Shown here: one piece after another, positions 1-5,677 of the stretch
Layout of the letters: each line of letters opens with the position of its first letter
Position numbering within the stretch: the first letter of the stretch is position 1
Assembly (NCBI GenBank): GCA_900555605.1
Contig: USLW01000157.1
Span: 1-5,677 of the forward strand
Source of the DNA: an uncultured Clostridium sp.
GTDB taxonomy: Bacteria > Bacillota > Clostridia > UBA1212 > UBA1255
Reading direction: 5' to 3'
DNA length: 5,677 nt
Program-made: the position numbers and the translations under genes
Notes under the pieces: generated by a model
Told to the model about the DNA's origin: nothing
Seen by the model: only the letters and a program-made list of their open reading frames with translations
The model's database searches: none

Positions 1-1
1 G

Positions 2-367
2 TTGCTGGACGAGCCGACCAAAGGCATCGATGCTTTTGCAAAAGAGAGCCTGTGCAGTATTCTGAAAACGCTGAAAGCGCAGGGCATGACGATTCTAATG
101 GTTTCCCACGATGTGGAGTTTGCCTGCGAGACGGCGGACCGCTGCGCGCTGTTTTTCGATGGAGAGATCATATCCGAAGATATTCCAAAGTATTTTTTTG
201 CGGAAAACAATTTCTATACCACAGCCGCAAACAGGATTGCGCGGCAGCTGTTTCCCAATGCCGTAACGTGTGAGGATGTGATTCGCATGTGCGGCCTGTG
301 CAAAAGGCGGGACTTTTGCGAAACGGATGCGGCGCCGCGGGGAAGCGGGGGAATGTGCAATGTCTGA
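2..367 (+). CDS. ECF transporter ABC ATPase, C-terminal part (5' end outside window)
   Basis: This is the C-terminal 121 residues of an ABC ATPase that powers an energy-coupling-factor importer on the cytoplasmic face of the membrane. The window opens inside the Walker B motif: LLDEPTKGID, with the catalytic Glu at visible residue 4 and the D-loop Asp at 10. The H-loop follows as SHD at 35-37. The first codon (TTG) is an internal leucine, not a start; Walker A, Q-loop and signature lie upstream. The tail (residues 61-121, containing FFAENNFYTTAANRIARQLFP) resembles the C-terminus of ECF/YkoD-like ATPases, which are often double-domain proteins in Clostridia. The extreme C-terminus is rich in cysteine (C90, C97, C100, C106, C119), which is unusual. 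The stop codon overlaps the next gene's start by 8 bp, so the two are very probably co-translated. ABC ATPase identity is certain; ECF membership rests on the tail and on the neighbouring S component. Confidence 0.9.
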   Translation: MLDEPTKGIDAFAKESLCSILKTLKAQGMTILMVSHDVEFACETADRCALFFDGEIISEDIPKYFFAENNFYTTAANRIARQLFPNAVTCEDVIRMCGLCKRRDFCETDAAPRGSGGMCNV

Positions 368-1088
368 GGGGAACAGCGGGAAACGAGGAGGCCGGCGCCG
401 GGGGCTGCGGTACGGAATTATTTTCGGTGCGATTCCCGCGGTGCTGGCCATTGGCATTTTGTGCTTTCAGGACAGACAATACGCGCTGATTTCCGCGGCT
501 GCGGCAGTTCTGTCCTGTGTGCCGTTTTTTCTTGCTTTTGAACGGAGAAACGCGCATGTAAAGGAGCTGGTGCTCCTTGCGGTGATGACCGCCCTCTCGG
601 TTGCGGGGCGTATTGCCTTTGCGTTTGTTCCGGGATTTAAACCTGTGACGGCAATTGTGGTCATAACTGCAATGTCCTTCGGCGGGGAGGCCGGCTTTCT
701 TACCGGCGCGTTATCCGCCGTTTTATCAAATTTTTATTTCGGGCAGGGGCCCTGGACCCCCTTTCAGATGTTTATATGGGGCCTGATCGGCTTTTTTGCC
801 GGCCTTCTGGGGCAGCGTCTGAAAAGAAGCCGCGTGCTGCTTTTTTTGTACGGCATCTTGGCAGGGGTTCTGTTTTCTTTATGGATGGATATCTGGACTG
901 TTCTTTGGCAGGATGGTTTTTTCAATTTCAGGCGTTACGGCGCGGCAGTTGTCTCAGCGCTGCCCTTTATGGCGGTCTATGCAGCATCAAATGTTATTTT
1001 TCTCTTTCTTTTAGCAAAACCCATGGGGGAAAAATTAGAACGTGTCCGGATAAAATACGGGCTGATGGAACCGGCTGACAAAGCATAA
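360..1088 (+). CDS. ECF transporter S component (substrate-binding membrane protein)
   Basis: A 242-residue integral membrane protein, read as the substrate-specific S component of an ECF vitamin/cofactor importer that works with the ATPase encoded just upstream. A very basic N-terminus (KRGGRRRGLR, 8-17) precedes about eight hydrophobic segments: roughly 17-35, 42-60, 68-90, 95-106, 108-124, 133-151, 158-182 and 194-219. The last six fit the usual six-helix S-component core; the first pair is extra. The core carries FKPVTAIVVI (93-102), FGGEAGFLTG (107-116) and NFYFGQGPWTPFQM (124-137), patterns I associate with Clostridial S components of the ECF riboflavin/cobalamin-like superfamily. The ATG at 360 is preferred because GGGGGA at 347-352 lies about 7 nt upstream and it overlaps the ATPase stop; an in-frame ATG at 327 lacks a good ribosome binding site. 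Substrate is unproven: a cobalamin-type compound is a weak guess. Confidence 0.85.
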   Translation: MSEGNSGKRGGRRRGLRYGIIFGAIPAVLAIGILCFQDRQYALISAAAAVLSCVPFFLAFERRNAHVKELVLLAVMTALSVAGRIAFAFVPGFKPVTAIVVITAMSFGGEAGFLTGALSAVLSNFYFGQGPWTPFQMFIWGLIGFFAGLLGQRLKRSRVLLFLYGILAGVLFSLWMDIWTVLWQDGFFNFRRYGAAVVSALPFMAVYAASNVIFLFLLAKPMGEKLERVRIKYGLMEPADKA

Positions 1089-1104
1089 CGAAATACCCTA
1101 TAAA
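1075..1104 (+). promoter_or_regulatory. Candidate sigma-A promoter for the GH42-like gene
   Basis: CTGACA at 1075-1080 (5/6 match to TTGACA) and TATAAA at 1099-1104 (5/6 match to TATAAT) are separated by 18 bp. The -35 box overlaps the last codons of the S-component gene. Transcription would begin near 1111, giving a leader of about 129 nt. Inferred from the bases only; box matches of this quality also arise by chance. Confidence 0.5.
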
Positions 1105-1110
1105 ATTCTT

Positions 1111-1239
1111 TCCTCCCGGCCTGTTTTCATAACCGCGGCGTTTTTTTACAATGTGGTAAAGAAAACAGGAAGCCGGGCCGCGATTCCCGGCGCTCTGCTC
1201 CGATAAAAGAACGCCGCAGCAGAGGAGAAGGAGGATTTT
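1111..1239 (+). promoter_or_regulatory. Structured 5' leader with alternative inverted repeats (candidate cis-regulatory RNA)
   Basis: Four pairings are visible. Stem A: CCCGGCCTGTTTTC (1115-1128) with GAAAACAG (1161-1168) and GCCGGG (1172-1177), 14 pairs with a 3-nt bulge. Stem B: 1135-1148 with 1204-1217, 14 pairs including one G-U. Stem C: GCCGGG (1172-1177) with CCCGGC (1186-1191). Stem D: TCCTCC (1111-1116) with GGAGGA (1230-1235), the ribosome binding site. B, C and D nest in one fold that hides the ribosome binding site; A shares bases with C and D and so excludes them, leaving the site open. No T-tract follows A, C or B, so this is not a standard terminator. I recognise no known riboswitch: there is no B12 box, T-box or similar conserved core. 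Function is inference; a DNA operator or chance GC-rich repeats remain possible. Confidence 0.45.
1228..1234 (+). promoter_or_regulatory. Ribosome binding site of the GH42-like gene
   Basis: AAGGAGG, a near-perfect Shine-Dalgarno sequence, lies 5 nt before the ATG at 1240 and fixes that start. The overlapping GGAGGA (1230-1235) is exactly complementary to TCCTCC at 1111-1116, at the predicted 5' end of the transcript. Confidence 0.85.
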
Positions 1240-3606
1240 ATGGGAGATTCAGAAGATTTTGAAAATCTGGAATGGCTGAATCAGGAGAAAAAGACCATTG
1301 CATCAGTGCGTTCCTATCACGGCGGACCGATGCTGTTTTTAAATGACCAGCCTGTCTGGCCCATGGTGATGATGAGTCCTTGGGGAAAAGGGGAACAGAC
1401 GTCCCAGGGACAGGCGCGGATCCGGGGAACCGCGGCCACGGGGATCCATTTATATATCACACAGCAGAATTTGGACATGGAGCAGTATACGAATTTATGG
1501 AACGGGCCGGACAGCTATGACTATTCCGATTTGGACCGAAATCTTCAGGCCATTCTGAGGAATGATCCGCAGGCGCATATCATTGTGAAAATGTATGTGC
1601 AGGCCCCCCTGTGGTGGATGCGGCTCCATCCGGAGGAGCAGATGGTGTACGCGGACGGGTATCAGCCGGAGCCGGATGTGGTTTTCTGCGGCAGCGAACA
1701 GGGAAACTATGCCTCCTTTACCTCCAATGCATGGCTGCAGGACGCAGGAGAAATGCTGCGGCAGCTTGTGCTGCATTTTGAGGAGGTGCCTTGGGGAAAA
1801 CGTGTCATCGGCCTGAATATTCTAAACGGACATTGTCAGGAATGGCATTATTGGGGCAGCATTTTCAATCATCTGCCGGACTGCAGCCTGCCCATGAAAA
1901 AATATTTCGCACAGTGGCTTGCCGATACATACGGGTCCGATGAGAATCTGCGGAAGGCTTGGAAGCTTGAAACCGCAACCCTTGCAGAACCGCCTTTCCC
2001 CAGCGCCGCGCAGCGGGATATGACGGATGGCGGATATCTGCGCAATCCTTCGTATGGGCAGCAGATCATCGATTACTACCGCTGTCAGCACGACGCAGCC
2101 TTCCGCGCCATTGTACATTTTGCAAAAATTGTGAAAGAAAGCAGCGGCGGCAGACTGCTGGCAGGGGCGTATTACGGATACGTGATGACCTGCCCCTGGT
2201 ATCCAGACGGCATTTCTATGGAGGTTTCCCGGGTGCTTGCCTCTCCGTATATTGATTTTCTGGCCAGTCCGGCCACTTATGAGGATTATCTGTCCCGGGG
2301 CGTAGGCGGAGACGGTCTTCTGCGGGGACTTCCGGACAGCTGCAGACTCCGAGGAAAGCTGCATTTCAGCGAGTCTGACGAGGGAACGTATCAATGTCCT
2401 CAGGCGTATCATCCCAGTGAGCATATGGAGAATTTCAGCGAATCCGTTGCAAACCTGCGCAAGCAGTTCGGGCAGCTGCTGGTGCGGCGCAGCGGAAACT
2501 GGTGGTTTGACTTAGATGATGCGTATGGCCTGTTCCTGCACAAGGAGCATGCGGAGGAGCTGACACGTTTGCGCAGAATTGCCGATGCGGCAAAGGAAAA
2601 GGATGTCCGGCCCAATGAGACGGTACTGGTATACAGTCTGGAGAGCCTGTATTATGTGCGGCGCTCCACATACAATCAAGATTGTATGGAAAGCATGACG
2701 TATACTTATTTGGATACCCTGCCGCATCTGCTGTCGCGCAGCGGCATCGGGTTCGATATGATTACGGAGCAGGAGCTGCTGTCCGCGGATTGTCCGGATT
2801 ATAAATTGTATATCTTCCCGAATCTGTTCTATGCAAGCGCCGTGACCAGGGGGCAGATCCGGGAAAAGCTGCGGGCCGGCGGAGGCTGCGCGGTTTGGCT
2901 GTATGCGCCGGGATACGCGGATGAGACGGGAATCGACCCGGCGCATTGCCAAGCGCTGACCGGTTTCCCGCTGCGGGTTCTGCAGACAGGAGATCCGCGG
3001 GCAGAGGCCTGCGGCTGTCATATGGTCCGGCTGACATCCAACTTTTTTACACGTTTTCCAAATGCTTCCTTTAAAGGAACAATCCGCGGAATCCGTCTGC
3101 CTGCGGCACAGGAGGATTATGCGCAGCGGTATGATACGGACCGGGAAGAAATTACCTACGGAGTCCCGGGAAAAATGGTTCCTGCATTTTACGCGGAGGT
3201 CACCGGAGAGGAGGCGGATACCTCGGCTGTTTCCTGCTGGGGCATTCCGGAGGAGCATCCGGCAGAAGCGCAGAACGCAGGGGCAGGTCTTGCGGTGCGG
3301 CAGATGGACGGATGGACCTCTGTTTATTCAGCCTGCCTGATTACATCCACGGAGCTTTTGCGCTGCCTCGCGGAATTTGCAGGCGTTCACGTTTTTCAGC
3401 ATGCGGACGATGTGTTTTTGGTAAACGCCCATTATTTCTGCATTCCGCTGCGGGACAATGAAGGGGAGAAGACGATTTTTCTTCCGTCTGCCGGCAGTGT
3501 CTGCAACTTGATCACCGGGGAAGAAACGCAGTGTCCGGAGGGCATTTTCCGTTTTACCGGACAGCGGCGGACCACATACCTGTTTTCCTATACTGCAGGT
3601 GACTGA
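1240..3606 (+). CDS. GH42-like glycoside hydrolase (beta-galactosidase family, clan GH-A)
   Basis: A 788-residue protein without signal peptide or membrane segment, so probably a cytoplasmic enzyme acting on imported oligosaccharides or glycosides. Residues about 25-450 look like the GH-A TIM barrel: GGPMLFLNDQPVWPM near the start, PLWWMRLHPEE on an early strand, QEWHYWG at 200-206 with E201 as candidate acid/base, GKLHFSESDEGT at 372-383 with E378 as candidate nucleophile, and WWFD at 421-424 on the last strand. Residues about 460-580 (ETVLVYS onward) resemble the glutamine-amidotransferase-like, non-catalytic trimerisation domain of GH42. The remaining 200 residues are a C-terminal beta-rich region; GH42 proteins are usually 650-700 aa, so this one is long. 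Start chosen by the strong ribosome binding site. Odd point: the Asn that normally precedes the acid/base Glu in clan GH-A appears to be Gln200. Substrate unknown; beta-galactosidase activity should not be assumed. No sugar transporter or regulator gene is adjacent. Confidence 0.75.
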   Translation: MGDSEDFENLEWLNQEKKTIASVRSYHGGPMLFLNDQPVWPMVMMSPWGKGEQTSQGQARIRGTAATGIHLYITQQNLDMEQYTNLWNGPDSYDYSDLDRNLQAILRNDPQAHIIVKMYVQAPLWWMRLHPEEQMVYADGYQPEPDVVFCGSEQGNYASFTSNAWLQDAGEMLRQLVLHFEEVPWGKRVIGLNILNGHCQEWHYWGSIFNHLPDCSLPMKKYFAQWLADTYGSDENLRKAWKLETATLAEPPFPSAAQRDMTDGGYLRNPSYGQQIIDYYRCQHDAAFRAIVHFAKIVKESSGGRLLAGAYYGYVMTCPWYPDGISMEVSRVLASPYIDFLASPATYEDYLSRGVGGDGLLRGLPDSCRLRGKLHFSESDEGTYQCPQAYHPSEHMENFSESVANLRKQFGQLLVRRSGNWWFDLDDAYGLFLHKEHAEELTRLRRIADAAKEKDVRPNETVLVYSLESLYYVRRSTYNQDCMESMTYTYLDTLPHLLSRSGIGFDMITEQELLSADCPDYKLYIFPNLFYASAVTRGQIREKLRAGGGCAVWLYAPGYADETGIDPAHCQALTGFPLRVLQTGDPRAEACGCHMVRLTSNFFTRFPNASFKGTIRGIRLPAAQEDYAQRYDTDREEITYGVPGKMVPAFYAEVTGEEADTSAVSCWGIPEEHPAEAQNAGAGLAVRQMDGWTSVYSACLITSTELLRCLAEFAGVHVFQHADDVFLVNAHYFCIPLRDNEGEKTIFLPSAGSVCNLITGEETQCPEGIFRFTGQRRTTYLFSYTAGD

Positions 3607-3628
3607 ATTTTGCTTTTATGCATATAAT
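3599..3628 (+). promoter_or_regulatory. Possible promoter just upstream of the terminator
   Basis: A perfect TATAAT at 3623-3628 sits 18 bp after GTGACT (3599-3604, 4/6 match to TTGACA). Transcription would start near 3635 and run straight into the terminator at 3643. It could be a chance match in an AT-rich stretch, or it could drive a terminated leader ahead of asnB. No better promoter is visible between 3680 and 3760. Confidence 0.25.
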
Positions 3629-3642
3629 AAAGTGCAGGGAAC

Positions 3643-3679
3643 AAAGGCGTTCTTCTTCGGAAGGGCGTCTTTTTATTTT
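3643..3679 (+). terminator. Rho-independent terminator after the GH42-like gene
   Basis: AAAGGCGTTCTTC (3643-3655) pairs fully with GAAGGGCGTCTTT (3660-3672) over 13 bp, three of them G-U, closing a UUCG tetraloop (3656-3659). The T-run 3670-3674 is followed by A and four more T's. It lies 36 bp past the stop at 3606 and separates the hydrolase gene from asnB. Several G-U pairs make it strand-specific: it works best on the + strand. Confidence 0.9.
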
Positions 3680-3774
3680 CGGACCTGTCCAAAGCCGCGG
3701 TCTGTAAAGCAAAAATGCCTGTCGGACGGACGGGCGGCAGCGGCTGAAAGAAATGCAGAAAAGGGGTATGAAAA
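3680..3774 (+). promoter_or_regulatory. asnB upstream leader with ribosome binding site
   Basis: The stretch between terminator and asnB holds only weak structure: GGAC-CT-GTCC at 3681-3690 and AGCCGC (3693-3698) facing GCGGCT (3740-3745). I found no T-box element (no AGGGTGG-type box), although asnB genes in Firmicutes can carry one. AAGGGG at 3761-3766 lies 8 nt before the GTG at 3775 and serves as ribosome binding site. An out-of-frame ATG at 3768 is only 1 nt from that site, too close for efficient use. Confidence 0.5.
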
Positions 3775-5613
3775 GTGTGTGCGATTGCAGGTGAAATTGA
3801 TTATAGAAAAAATTTAAAGCTGTGCGGCGAAGGGGTCTGCCGCCGGATGCTGGAAACCATGCGCCGGCGCGGGCCGGACCAGTACGGCATTTATCGAACG
3901 GACCATGCAGTGCTGCTGCATGCCAGGCTCTCGGTGATTGACCCGGAGCGGGGCAGACAGCCTATGACCGCTGCCCGGAGCGGTGAGACCTATACGCTTG
4001 TTTATAACGGAGAGCTCTATAATACAGAGGAAATCCGGTGGGAACTTCTGCGGGAGGGCTGGGACTTTGAGAGCCATTCCGACACGGAGGTGCTTTTGAA
4101 GGCATATGCGGCATGGGGGGCGGACTGTCTGCGGAAGCTCAACGGAATCTATGCTTTTGCAATCTGGGAGGAGCAGGCCCGGCGCCTGTTTCTTGCACGG
4201 GACCGCATGGGCGTAAAGCCCCTGTTTTATACGGAAGCAGACGGCACATTTTTATTTGCCTCTGAGATCAAGACGCTGCTGGCCCATCCTGCCGCCGCAC
4301 CGGTGGCGGATCTGAACGCGATTGCGGAGCTTATGCTGATCGGCCCCGGCAGAACCCCGGGCTGCGGAGTATTTCGCGGGATTCATGAGATCAAACCGGG
4401 CTGGCTGGCATATGTAACGGCAGAAGGAATGCGGACGGAAGCATACTGGACGCTGCAGGACAGGGAACATACGGAATCATTTGAAGAAACGGCTGCCCAT
4501 GTCAGGTCCCTTGTGGTGGATGCCATCCAGCGGCAGCTGGTGTCGGATGTGCCCATCGGCACGTTTTTGTCGGGCGGATTGGATTCCAGTTTGATTTCCT
4601 CCGTGGCAGCCCGGTATTTTGCGGAACGCGGCAGGACGCTGGACACCTTTTCCGTGTATTACCAGGATAACGAAAAATATTTTACGGCCAGCAAATTTCA
4701 GCCCAACAGCGATGAACACTATATCGACCGTATGACGGCATATCTGCAATGCAGACATGAACGGCTCACCATCGGGACCGAGGAACTGGTACAGGCGCTG
4801 TTCGAAGCGGTAACGGCCCGGGATCTGCCTGGCATGGCGGATGTAGATTCCTCGCTTCTGCTGTTTTGCAGAGAAATTAAAAAGCATTGTACGGTTGCAC
4901 TTTCAGGAGAATGCGCGGATGAAATTTTCGGCGGGTATCCGTGGTACCGCGATCCGACCATCCGAGAGGCGGAGGGCTTCCCCTGGGCACAGTCCACCGC
5001 TTGGCGAGCAGGTTTTCTGCACGAGGAGCTGGCAGGTAAAATCGATGCCGCGGCTTACGTGGATGCCCGCTACCGGCAGACGGCGGAGCGTACGCCGCTG
5101 CATGGAAAAAACAGCCCGGAGGATCGGAATATTAAAATTATGACGCATTTGAACATGCAGTGGTTCATGCAGACCCTGCTGGACCGGAAGGACCGAATGA
5201 GCATGTATTCCGGCCTGGAGGTTCGCGTCCCGTTCTGCGACAGCCGCATTGCAGAATATTTATACGGCGTGCCGTGGCAGTTTAAAGATCACAATGGTGT
5301 TGAAAAGGGACTGCTCAGAGAGTCTGGAAAAGGTCTGCTGCCGGATGAAGTGCTTTGGAGAAAAAAGAGCCCTTATCCGAAAACGCACCATCCTGCTTAT
5401 CTGAGCCGCGTTTCCGAGCTGCTGACCGATGTGCTGCATACGCCCAACGCGCCGCTGCTGGAGCTTGTGAAAAAAGAAAAGCTTCGGGAGCTCCTGCAGT
5501 CCTCCCGTCAGATCCCCTGGTACGGCCAGCTGATGACGGTTCCGCAGACGATTGCATATTTTCTGCAGCTCAACGATTGGCTGGAGCGCTATCACGTGCA
5601 GATTTGCGTGTGA
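3775..5613 (+). CDS. asnB: Asparagine synthetase, glutamine-hydrolysing
   Basis: This 612-residue cytoplasmic enzyme converts aspartate, glutamine and ATP into asparagine, glutamate, AMP and pyrophosphate. The N-terminal class II glutaminase domain (about 2-200) shows the nucleophile Cys2, RRRGPD (30-35), the glutamine-binding ARLSVID with R51, YNGELYN (77-83) and SDTEV (102-106). The C-terminal synthetase domain has the ATP-pyrophosphatase P-loop SGGLDS (266-271), SGECADEIFGGY (377-388), DRMSMYSGLEVRVPFCD (473-489) and RKKSPY (529-534). An inserted segment DNEKYFTASKFQPNSDEHY (298-316) matches a variant I associate with Firmicute AsnB. The GTG start is fixed by Cys2, which must become the N-terminus after Met removal, and by AAGGGG at 3761-3766. 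Family consensus MCGI is MCAI here, and SGEGADE is SGECADE. All catalytic motifs look intact. It is separated from the hydrolase gene by a terminator, so probably transcribed on its own. Confidence 0.95.
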   Translation: MCAIAGEIDYRKNLKLCGEGVCRRMLETMRRRGPDQYGIYRTDHAVLLHARLSVIDPERGRQPMTAARSGETYTLVYNGELYNTEEIRWELLREGWDFESHSDTEVLLKAYAAWGADCLRKLNGIYAFAIWEEQARRLFLARDRMGVKPLFYTEADGTFLFASEIKTLLAHPAAAPVADLNAIAELMLIGPGRTPGCGVFRGIHEIKPGWLAYVTAEGMRTEAYWTLQDREHTESFEETAAHVRSLVVDAIQRQLVSDVPIGTFLSGGLDSSLISSVAARYFAERGRTLDTFSVYYQDNEKYFTASKFQPNSDEHYIDRMTAYLQCRHERLTIGTEELVQALFEAVTARDLPGMADVDSSLLLFCREIKKHCTVALSGECADEIFGGYPWYRDPTIREAEGFPWAQSTAWRAGFLHEELAGKIDAAAYVDARYRQTAERTPLHGKNSPEDRNIKIMTHLNMQWFMQTLLDRKDRMSMYSGLEVRVPFCDSRIAEYLYGVPWQFKDHNGVEKGLLRESGKGLLPDEVLWRKKSPYPKTHHPAYLSRVSELLTDVLHTPNAPLLELVKKEKLRELLQSSRQIPWYGQLMTVPQTIAYFLQLNDWLERYHVQICV

Positions 5614-5677
5614 TCTCCGGCTTCCGGACAGGAAACCCGCATTTCGCTGAACAAGCAGTAAAGTCCGGCAGCGGCAG
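5614..5677. other. Downstream flank of asnB, nothing identified
   Basis: The last 64 bp contain a short inverted repeat, TCCGG (5616-5620) and CCGGA (5624-5628), with a 3-nt spacer and no T-tract, so it is not a convincing terminator. No ribosome binding site with a start codon is seen before the window ends. Confidence 0.4.

Noticed and set aside
327..359. Upstream in-frame ATG for the S component
   Set aside because: It has no good ribosome binding site and would give a longer overlap with the ATPase gene; ATG at 360 has a purine-rich site at proper distance.
1115..1177. Rho-independent terminator for the transporter operon
   Set aside because: The stem is long but has a 32-nt loop and is not followed by a T-run on either strand; the T-run at 1141-1147 is inside the loop.
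1089..1239. Cobalamin riboswitch between the transporter and hydrolase genes
   Set aside because: The conserved B12 box is absent and the region is too short; it also lies downstream rather than upstream of the transporter gene.
1822..2424. 200-codon open frame on the - strand inside the hydrolase gene
   Set aside because: Antisense shadow of the GH42-like barrel, with no domain or ribosome binding site support.
2512..3258. 248-codon open frame on the - strand inside the hydrolase gene
   Set aside because: It lies wholly antisense to a gene with clear domains and lacks a recognisable family; its length follows from the codon use of the + strand gene.
3680..3774. T-box riboswitch upstream of asnB
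   Set aside because: No conserved T-box sequence, no specifier loop, and the leader after the terminator is too short.
3599..3817. 72-codon + strand frame between the hydrolase gene and asnB
   Set aside because: It runs through the terminator hairpin and into asnB in another frame, with no ribosome binding site and low-complexity composition.
1..5677. CRISPR array, insertion sequence or tRNA gene
   Set aside because: No regularly spaced direct repeats, transposase motifs, terminal inverted repeats or cloverleaf sequence were seen.

Overview
The window (5,677 bp, fairly GC-rich) looks like chromosomal DNA from a low-motility-type Firmicute of the class Clostridia, probably a gut Lachnospiraceae/Oscillospiraceae-like organism. 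The basis is strong AGGAGG-type ribosome binding sites, an energy-coupling-factor (ECF) vitamin transporter, and an asparagine synthetase of a type I associate with Firmicutes. This placement is inference; no RNA gene or other taxonomic marker is present. All three complete genes and the one partial gene lie on the + strand.

Left part (1-1088): the 3' end of an ECF-type ABC ATPase gene overlaps by 8 bp the start of a gene for a membrane-embedded substrate-binding (S) component. The two are translationally coupled and form the tail of a vitamin/cofactor uptake operon that begins outside the window. The transported compound cannot be read directly; a cobalamin-type compound is a guess from family resemblance.

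Middle (1089-3679): a 151-bp intergenic region carries a plausible sigma-A promoter, whose -35 box is inside the end of the S-component gene. It is followed by a leader with several overlapping inverted repeats that could form two mutually exclusive RNA folds, one of which would hide the ribosome binding site. Behind it lies a 788-residue cytoplasmic GH42-like glycoside hydrolase with candidate catalytic glutamates E201 and E378. The gene ends in a clear Rho-independent terminator with a UUCG tetraloop.

Right part (3680-5677): after a 95-bp leader with no recognised riboswitch comes a complete glutamine-dependent asparagine synthetase (AsnB type, 612 aa). It starts with GTG so that the catalytic cysteine is residue 2. 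The last 64 bp hold nothing I can identify.

The three units (cofactor uptake, glycoside hydrolysis, asparagine synthesis) appear to be separate transcription units rather than one pathway. The most unusual element is the structured leader upstream of the glycoside hydrolase gene, a candidate cis-regulatory RNA.
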